64,000 bases of DNA. Source: DASUFE01 sp036274675 (lineage in GTDB: Bacteria > Pseudomonadota > Gammaproteobacteria > HTCC5015). The DNA lies in NCBI GenBank assembly GCA_036274675.1, contig DASUFE010000040.1, positions 1 through 64,000 on the forward strand. The letters run 5' to 3'. The notes beneath the pieces are model-generated. The model did not search any database. It saw only the letters and a list, made by a program, of their open reading frames with translations, and was not told where the DNA came from. Below, one piece after another: positions 58,753 to 64,000 of this stretch; position 1 is the first letter of the stretch; every line of letters begins with the position of its first letter. A program made the translations under genes and the position numbers.

Positions 58753-59850
58753 ATGAATAATGGTCTGTCCAAATCCTTGATCGTCGGAGCCGCCATCTTC
58801 CTGCTCGTACTTGCCGGCCTGCACTTTACCGCCGTCACTCTGAGCGCGATGCGGGCAAACAACGCGTTCACCGCCGACCTGCGGGTGCCGTTCCTGTTCG
58901 CCGTTTATTACCTGAGCTGGATCGGGGTTTTTATCGCCAACTTCTATATCTTGACGCGATACCTGCCCGTTTACGGGAACAGGTTTTTGGTCATATTGTT
59001 CATTGCAGGCCTGTTCATCTGGATTCCCTGCGCGACCATAATCGACGGCAAGCTGAGCGACGCGGTGTTCAACACGGGTTTGGGATCCGGGTCCACGGTC
59101 GGGATACTTTTTAAAGTCGACCCGATAACGTACTTCACAAAGTTCCTGGTTTATTGTTATGTGTTCGGAGCCATCGCGGTTCTGGTGTATTACCGGATGT
59201 ACCAGGGTGCGCGGATTCAGATCCTGGAGCGGGAAAAAGAGGCGGCCGAAGCGAAGACTCTAGAGGTGCAACAGAAGCTGACCTCCCTGCAGTTACAACT
59301 TGCGCCGCACTTTCTTTTCAATTGCCTGAATATGCTGTCCGCCCTGGCCAGAATGGGGAAGCGGGACGAACTCGTCTTTGTTATAGCGCGGCTGGGGGAT
59401 ATGCTCCGCTTCGTATACGAGGCCAGCCAGCGCAATACCATTACCCTCGCTGAAGAAATCGACTTTGTCGAAACCTATGTAAAGTTGCAGCAAGCGCGTT
59501 TCGCCGACAAATACAACTTCAATATGACCGTCAGCGGAGAGCCCACAAAGGCCAAATGCCCCCCTTTTTGCGTGCACACACTGGTCGAAAATGCCTATAC
59601 TCACTCCACGGTCGATGATGAGCAGAATACTGAAATCGCCGTGCGCATCGAGATCGGGGAATCCAGGGTGCGCATCACCGTTGGAAACAACAATCCCGCA
59701 AAAATTGATTCCAAAAAACTTGGAGTCAGCCTGGCAAACCTGAACGACCGCTTGAAACTGCTGTATGCCGACCGCTACCGCCTCGACTCGGCAGGCGATG
59801 ACGGCTCCTACACCGCCCAAATGGAATTCCCGCATGAATCGGAAGATTAA
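58753..59850 (+). CDS. LytS/YehU-type sensor histidine kinase
   Basis: A protein of 365 aa from the ATG at 58753; an in-frame TTG at 58687 is less likely. Four predicted transmembrane helices (about 8-30, 42-65, 75-95, 130-152), a coiled linker 'LEREKEAAEAKTLEVQQKL', then the His-kinase segment 'QLAPHFLFNCLNMLSAL' (H186) and the ATPase part with 'HTLVENAYTHS' and 'GVSLANLNDRLKLLY'. The membrane part lacks a recognised 5TM-LYT pattern. Overlaps the regulator gene by 17 bases, a sure operon. Confidence 0.88.
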   Translation: MNNGLSKSLIVGAAIFLLVLAGLHFTAVTLSAMRANNAFTADLRVPFLFAVYYLSWIGVFIANFYILTRYLPVYGNRFLVILFIAGLFIWIPCATIIDGKLSDAVFNTGLGSGSTVGILFKVDPITYFTKFLVYCYVFGAIAVLVYYRMYQGARIQILEREKEAAEAKTLEVQQKLTSLQLQLAPHFLFNCLNMLSALARMGKRDELVFVIARLGDMLRFVYEASQRNTITLAEEIDFVETYVKLQQARFADKYNFNMTVSGEPTKAKCPPFCVHTLVENAYTHSTVDDEQNTEIAVRIEIGESRVRITVGNNNPAKIDSKKLGVSLANLNDRLKLLYADRYRLDSAGDDGSYTAQMEFPHESED

Positions 59851-60601
59851 ATGCATCGTATGCGATGACGAACACCTGGGCCGGCAGAACATCAAGCAAG
59901 CCCTGCTGTCGTTCCCCGGATGGGAGCTCGTTGCGGAACTTGAGAACGGGCGCAATCTGGTGGCCACCCTGGACAGATGGAATCCGGACATCGTGTTCCT
60001 GGATATCCGGATGCCGGGCAAAAACGGCATAGACCTTATGCGGGATGTGCTGTCGCGGACCGATCCGCCTGAAATTATTTTCGTCACCGCCTTCGACCAC
60101 TACGCGATCCAGGCTTTCGAGCTCTACGCGCTCGACTATATTCTGAAACCCTTTGACGAACAGAGGTTCGCCCGTTCAATCGAACGGGCGGAAAAGGCCG
60201 TTGAAAACAAGATTGGCACGGAAGCCCGCATTTCCGGGTCGGCCGGGAACCGAAGATACCTGAGCCGGGTATTTATTCCATCCATTTCCAAGATCGAGAT
60301 TGTCGATCTGAGCGGAGTTTATGCCTTCGTGGCTAATGGTAATTATGTTGATATCCTGCTTGAGCAGACGAAGTTATTGCACAGATGCTCCATGAAGCAG
60401 CTTGAGCAAAACCTGGATCCGGACGTATTCATCCGCTGCCATCGCTCCAGCATTGTCAGGATAGACAAAGTCACGGACGTGGTATTTCTCGGCGACGCCA
60501 AATACGAAGTCGTCTTGAGCAATAACACCAGAATCAAGATGAGCGGCACGTATAAGGACCCGGTGATGGCCGCCCTCGAGAAGGCCTCGTGGAGCAAATA
60601 A
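59834..60601 (+). CDS. LytTR-family response regulator
   Basis: A protein of 255 aa from the ATG at 59834, inside the end of the kinase gene. Receiver: 'CIVCDDEHLGRQNI', phospho-acceptor Asp57 in 'IVFLDIRMPGKNG', 'VTAFDHYAIQAFELYALDYILKPF' region. The LytTR DNA-binding domain runs from about 150: 'GVYAFVANGNYVDILLEQTK', 'FIRCHRSSIVRIDKV', 'LSNNTRIKMSGTY'. Cytoplasmic transcription factor. Its targets are unknown; LytTR sites are usually paired 9-10-bp repeats. Confidence 0.92.
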   Translation: MNRKIKCIVCDDEHLGRQNIKQALLSFPGWELVAELENGRNLVATLDRWNPDIVFLDIRMPGKNGIDLMRDVLSRTDPPEIIFVTAFDHYAIQAFELYALDYILKPFDEQRFARSIERAEKAVENKIGTEARISGSAGNRRYLSRVFIPSISKIEIVDLSGVYAFVANGNYVDILLEQTKLLHRCSMKQLEQNLDPDVFIRCHRSSIVRIDKVTDVVFLGDAKYEVVLSNNTRIKMSGTYKDPVMAALEKASWSK

Positions 60602-60684
60602 CGCCCGGATCCTTATTCTCCTCCGTTACTCCCGGTTCTCGCGAGGCTGCCGGGCGCCGAAGTTTCTTCGGATAACAAAAGAAT

Positions 60685-61974
60685 TCATCGGAAAATCCGG
60701 TCAAAGAAATCGCGCATCTTCTGCCAGGATTGTTCATCCGCCGCCGCGTTGTAAGCAAGCGGCAGGTTAAACTCTTTCGCGTACTCGTCGGCCTTGGGAT
60801 TGGTAAAGGCGTGTTTGGCGCCGGGATAGTTGATGAATTCGTAATCGACGCCGGCCTTGTCCATCTCCTCCATAAAGGCCTGCACCTGCTCTTGCGGCAC
60901 CATGGCATCGTCCGTGCCGTTCAATACGAGAATGCCGGCCTTGACCTGGCCTTGTTGCGCGGGGCCTTCGATCGCCTCCAGCGTGCCGTGGAAACTGACC
61001 ACGCCGTCCAGATCGATACCCGCGCGCGCCATGTTGAGTACGATATTGCCGCCGAAGCAGTAGCCGATCGCGGCAAGATGCTCCGGGTCCGTGGCGGGAT
61101 TGTCTCTCAGCAGTTCCAGCGCCGCCATGAAACGCTCTTTGGCGGAGGCGAAATTCGCTTTGACTTCGCCGGCCATCTTGCCCGCTTCATCCGGATGCGC
61201 CGCATGCTTACCGCCGCCATACATGTCGAGAGCCAGCGCAACATAACCCAGCGCGGCCAGTTGTTCGGCGCGCTTGCGCACGTAATCGTCATGACCCCAC
61301 CACTCGTGCACGATCAGCACGCCGGGGCGGGGCCCGCGGCTTTGATCATAGGCAAGATAGCCGGTATAAGATTGCTTGCCGACCTTGTAGGTGACTTCCT
61401 GGGTAACGACGTTCGGTGGCGGCAATGCGGGCTGACGTTCGGCGAGTTGCCGCAAGGGGTCCAGGCCCGGCTCCAGCAGCCTGCTCAACCGGCGCTGCGC
61501 CAGCCAGCCCCGGTAACGGCCGATCGGGTTCGTACCGTGGTCGATGTCCAGAGCCCAGGTAAAGTGCGTGCCGCTTTCAAGCGCTTCGAGCTGATAATCC
61601 AGTACCGCCGCCGAGCCGCCATCGATTTCAAGCAACATGCGCAGCCGGCTGTACGGTTGTGCGTCGATAATCGTCAACCGGCCCTCGGCGAGCCTCGAAT
61701 CCTGGCTTTGCCAGCGCAAAGTGGCGCCCAGGCCCTGGGCGGGCTGTTCAATTTCATACTGGATATTGGGATCACGGTCATGCCAGGGCGCCCAATCCTT
61801 GAATTGGCCGAGGTTACTCATGAGCCCGTATGCCAGCTCCGGCGCGATCTCTATATAAGTGGCCCGTTCGATATGAGTACGGGCCGGCAGCAGATAACCC
61901 GCCGCATAAATCAATACCGCAAGCCCCAAAACCAGGGCTGCTCCTGTAATGGCGGTACGTTTTTCAAACTTCAT
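60685..61974 (-). CDS. Fusion of membrane-anchored SRPBCC domain and dienelactone hydrolase
   Basis: A protein of 429 aa. An N-terminal transmembrane helix (about 9-29) and an SRPBCC (polyketide-cyclase-like) domain to about 180 with 'IEIAPELAYGLMSNLGQFKDWAPW' region are joined to a full dienelactone-hydrolase domain: 'PGVLIVHEWWGHDDYVRKRAEQLA' region, nucleophile Cys306 in 'IGYCFGGN', Asp355/356 in 'LNGTDDAMVP' and His388 in 'PGAKHAFTNP', a complete Cys-Asp-His triad. The two domains in one chain is unusual. Role unknown; possibly a lactone or ester hydrolase presented at the outer face of the inner membrane. Confidence 0.83.
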   Translation of the reverse strand: MKFEKRTAITGAALVLGLAVLIYAAGYLLPARTHIERATYIEIAPELAYGLMSNLGQFKDWAPWHDRDPNIQYEIEQPAQGLGATLRWQSQDSRLAEGRLTIIDAQPYSRLRMLLEIDGGSAAVLDYQLEALESGTHFTWALDIDHGTNPIGRYRGWLAQRRLSRLLEPGLDPLRQLAERQPALPPPNVVTQEVTYKVGKQSYTGYLAYDQSRGPRPGVLIVHEWWGHDDYVRKRAEQLAALGYVALALDMYGGGKHAAHPDEAGKMAGEVKANFASAKERFMAALELLRDNPATDPEHLAAIGYCFGGNIVLNMARAGIDLDGVVSFHGTLEAIEGPAQQGQVKAGILVLNGTDDAMVPQEQVQAFMEEMDKAGVDYEFINYPGAKHAFTNPKADEYAKEFNLPLAYNAAADEQSWQKMRDFFDRIFR

Positions 61975-62425
61975 CGCAACTCTCCAGTATCGTTATAGGG
62001 CCGAGGCTTTGACTAATTTAAGAAAGATCGACCCTCCCGGCCCGGCGTCGAACATATCCAATCGCTACCCGGATGGCAATCCCCAAACAAGACTTCCAAT
62101 CGCAGAAAAATAACCACTGCATGCAAGGCCAAATAGAATGACGGCAGGTTGCTGACAGCAATGGGCGTTGCCGAACATAGCCCGGCAAAAAATAACAATT
62201 CGCGTGAGGCACCGTTCTCTCCCTTCAACGATGAATAATTACCAGCCCTTTAAAAAACATATTTCGAACTTAAAATAGCCCTTTTAAAACCAAATTACAG
62301 CCCTTTTTAAATCAATCCCCCCAATTACTTGCCTCGGTCCGACCATGATGATTCTTACAGAAATCAAGGAGTCTGACCCCTTGATTTTTTGACCCCTTGA
62401 TTTCTTACTTATCGAAACTAAACAT
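61975..62425. other. Intergenic region with hairpin, no gene seen
   Basis: 451 bp, A/T-rich near the right. At 62359-62389 lies 'gaaatcaagg' / 'ccttgatttt' with a short loop and a T-run, then a second 'gaccccttgatttc'. On the plus strand the hairpin plus T-run has the form of a terminator, but no plus-strand gene ends before it. No open frame here has a convincing protein composition. An immunity gene for the RHS protein would be expected at this end and is not seen. Confidence 0.5.
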
Positions 62426-64000
62426 CTAGTTGCGAAGCCCGCCAATGGGAGGCTGGGGTGGAGGCGGAGGTGGAGGCTTAATAATACCCGCGTCAATGAG
62501 AAAATTATTTAGAGATTCGATATAACCTTCGACTACGCGGTATGTATGTGTTTGATAAAGGCTCGTGCCAAAAGTAGGCTCCATTGACTCCCCATTCGGC
62601 CCCAACATATCTACAACAGGCGTAGACGGACGTTCCACGAATACCGCTTTTGCTTGATCAGTATTGAGTGCCGGCTGAACGCTCCCACTTTCTTGAGGCT
62701 TAAAGCTCCCAGGGCTCGGACATTGCGGACAAGGCGTCAAAACGACTTTTTCTTCCGAAGGCAATGTAACGGTTTTTTCAGATAATATTTGCGATTGACC
62801 ATCAGATGCTAACGGTGCTCCTTCTATTCCCGCTACTTCGCCTCCCTTACGTGCTGTATCAAATGGGTTCGCCCCCTGCGGATCTGCTGGGACCTCGGTC
62901 TGTACAGGTGTCTCCGGCTGTATCACCGCATTAGCCACCTTCTGAGCTGCCATAACAATGGCCATGCTGAGCACTCCCTGTATTATCCCCCGGCTCGCAT
63001 TTGCCAAGATCTCCGTGTCGGACACACCGTTATGCATGGCATAAACCGCATTGAAAGCCATCGAACACCACATCTGGCAGCCGGGTATGATATTCAACGC
63101 GTTGCTGATGATGTTAGCCAACTGCGGTGGAATCCGCTGCATGATGTATTCGCTCGCTTTCCAGGCTATCGCTCCTCCGACCGGCCCAAACGCAAGCACT
63201 AATCCAATCTGGAACAGTTTTGCCAGGGAATAACCGCTTGGATCGTTATACCGCAGAGGATTATTCTGGACATAGCTGTAACGATGATAGCTCTGCGAGA
63301 ATTTCGGCATCTGCACCGTCGGATCGGCGCTCATGAAGACGCCTAACTCCGGATCGTATACCCGCCCGTTCATATGGATCAGGCCCACTTCGGTTACGGC
63401 CTCGTGACCGGTGTAGGCAAAATTGCCGCGCACTCCGGTCGGCGTGTATTGATTATCGCCGCCCTCACTCCAGTTTTCGTTGCGGCGCTTGCCCCAGGGG
63501 TCGAAGCTCAGCAAACGCGTTTCTGAGACCTCGCCCTTATTGCCGGTGATGGCGATTACGCTACCCAGGTGATCACGGTGATAGTACTCCGTGCCTCCAT
63601 CAAGGATAAGATTGGGCAGGGCGGGATTATTATCTTCCTGCTCTTCCTGGATGTGCACGGCGAAAGCCTGCCCGCCGTGATGGCTTCCGGCGTATATAAA
63701 GTGCAGATGCTCGCGTTTTTTAATCTGCCCCCCGATAATCCTGGCCGTCTGCTCATAGAACGGCGCGCCCTCGGCGCCCAGGCCCACATACCACGTCAGC
63801 TCGATGCTGCCGTCAGCCTTGACAGCCTGCTTGAACACGCGCGCACGATCGGCGCCGTACACGAAGTCGACGGTCGCACCGTTTTCGATGATCTGTGTCG
63901 GCTTGTTGAAGGCGCTGTATTCGACCGTGCGAGACTTGGCGCCGGCACTTGAGATCATGTTGCCATTAGCATCATAAGTGAAGCTGCTGCCCTTGGCCGC
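62426..64000 (-). CDS. RHS-repeat protein, 3' part (truncated by window edge)
   Basis: The frame is open to the last base of the window, so this is at least 524 residues of a larger protein. YD/RHS repeats 'FTYDANGNM', 'FVYGADRARVFK', then the RHS core end 'YYHRDHLGSVIAITG', 'LLSFDPWGKRR' and 'MNGRVYDPELGVFMSADP', followed by 'NNPLRYNDPSGYS', the conserved boundary after which a variable C-terminal toxin begins. The tip (about 250 residues) has hydrophobic helices, a Cys-rich 'PCPQCPSPG' patch and a Pro-rich end; I recognise no toxin domain in it. RHS proteins deliver toxins in contact inhibition or secretion systems. Confidence 0.85.
   Translation of the reverse strand, partial: AAKGSSFTYDANGNMISSAGAKSRTVEYSAFNKPTQIIENGATVDFVYGADRARVFKQAVKADGSIELTWYVGLGAEGAPFYEQTARIIGGQIKKREHLHFIYAGSHHGGQAFAVHIQEEQEDNNPALPNLILDGGTEYYHRDHLGSVIAITGNKGEVSETRLLSFDPWGKRRNENWSEGGDNQYTPTGVRGNFAYTGHEAVTEVGLIHMNGRVYDPELGVFMSADPTVQMPKFSQSYHRYSYVQNNPLRYNDPSGYSLAKLFQIGLVLAFGPVGGAIAWKASEYIMQRIPPQLANIISNALNIIPGCQMWCSMAFNAVYAMHNGVSDTEILANASRGIIQGVLSMAIVMAAQKVANAVIQPETPVQTEVPADPQGANPFDTARKGGEVAGIEGAPLASDGQSQILSEKTVTLPSEEKVVLTPCPQCPSPGSFKPQESGSVQPALNTDQAKAVFVERPSTPVVDMLGPNGESMEPTFGTSLYQTHTYRVVEGYIESLNNFLIDAGIIKPPPPPPPQPPIGGLRN

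Noticed and set aside
62340..62400. Possible insertion-sequence end or REP element ('ccccttgattt' repeats)
   Set aside because: Only a short hairpin and one half repeat are present, with no transposase frame and no target duplication that I can see, so I list it only as a hairpin.
1..64000. tRNA or rRNA genes and integrase/attachment sites for the accessory region
   Set aside because: I found no GTTCGA-type T-loop with a complete cloverleaf, no integrase gene and no direct repeats bounding the accessory locus other than the duplicated block at its left side.

Overview
The window looks like a chromosomal stretch of a GC-rich Gammaproteobacterium. The housekeeping-type genes support this: darP/yjgA, slyD, trxC, yajQ, sprT, a DUF3820 gene, a MarC-family gene, and many Gram-negative lipoprotein and outer-membrane signals. 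The genus cannot be read from the sequence. There are no rRNA genes, no tRNA genes that I could find, no CRISPR array and no intact insertion sequence.

Layout. 1-4.8 kb: a secreted alpha/beta-hydrolase operon on the minus strand, then two tandem TonB-C-terminal-domain lipoproteins. 4.8-12.1 kb: an accessory segment. It holds a protein with two alpha/beta-hydrolase domains, flanked by a duplicated non-coding block and a fossil of a third TonB-like gene; a GmrSD-like DUF262/DUF1524 protein; and an A/T-richer run of small membrane ORFs, a PLD-fold nuclease and an unknown protein. This is the best candidate for an anti-phage or restriction locus. 12.1-15.4 kb: lipoproteins, a five-unit 87-bp tandem repeat and an outer-membrane barrel. 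15.4-27.8 kb: a glutathione peroxidase, then a module of one anchored helical protein plus one DUF3857/transglutaminase membrane protein, present twice in tandem, followed by a TraB/TIKI-like protein and a zinc-ribbon M50 protease. 28-34.3 kb: M48 lipoprotein protease, secreted proteins, YajQ, DarP. 35-38.3 kb: ABC exporter, PA-IL-like lectin-domain protein, MarC protein. 38.4-42.2 kb: a PhoPQ-like two-component operon with PepSY and glycine-zipper proteins, divergent from a His-rich secreted protein. The shared intergenic region carries 11-bp-spaced direct repeats. 42.5-45 kb: M50 protease, lipoprotein, short-chain dehydrogenase. 45-51.3 kb: a four-gene catabolic operon on the minus strand (ThDP enzyme, enolase-superfamily dehydratase, FAD/Fe-S dehydrogenase, sensory-rhodopsin-transducer-like protein). 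51.7-58.4 kb: trxC, lemA with three TPM-domain genes, ATP-grasp, DUF3820, slyD, sprT. 58.7-60.6 kb: a LytS/LytTR two-component pair. 60.7-64 kb: an SRPBCC-dienelactone hydrolase fusion and the 3' part of an RHS gene that runs off the right edge.

Two dispersed repeat families fill most gaps over 100 bp. One (family H) is a long imperfect hairpin with arms of the type ctctcgcNNNgacgc / gcgtcNNNgcgagag, with about 14 copies, usually directly behind stop codons. The other (family P) is an 87-bp-type unit built on a ccccctt/aaggggg palindrome followed by an ataaa stretch and a 'ccccagac' tail. Recurrent local duplication (TonB-like genes, the transglutaminase module, TPM genes) is a theme of the region.
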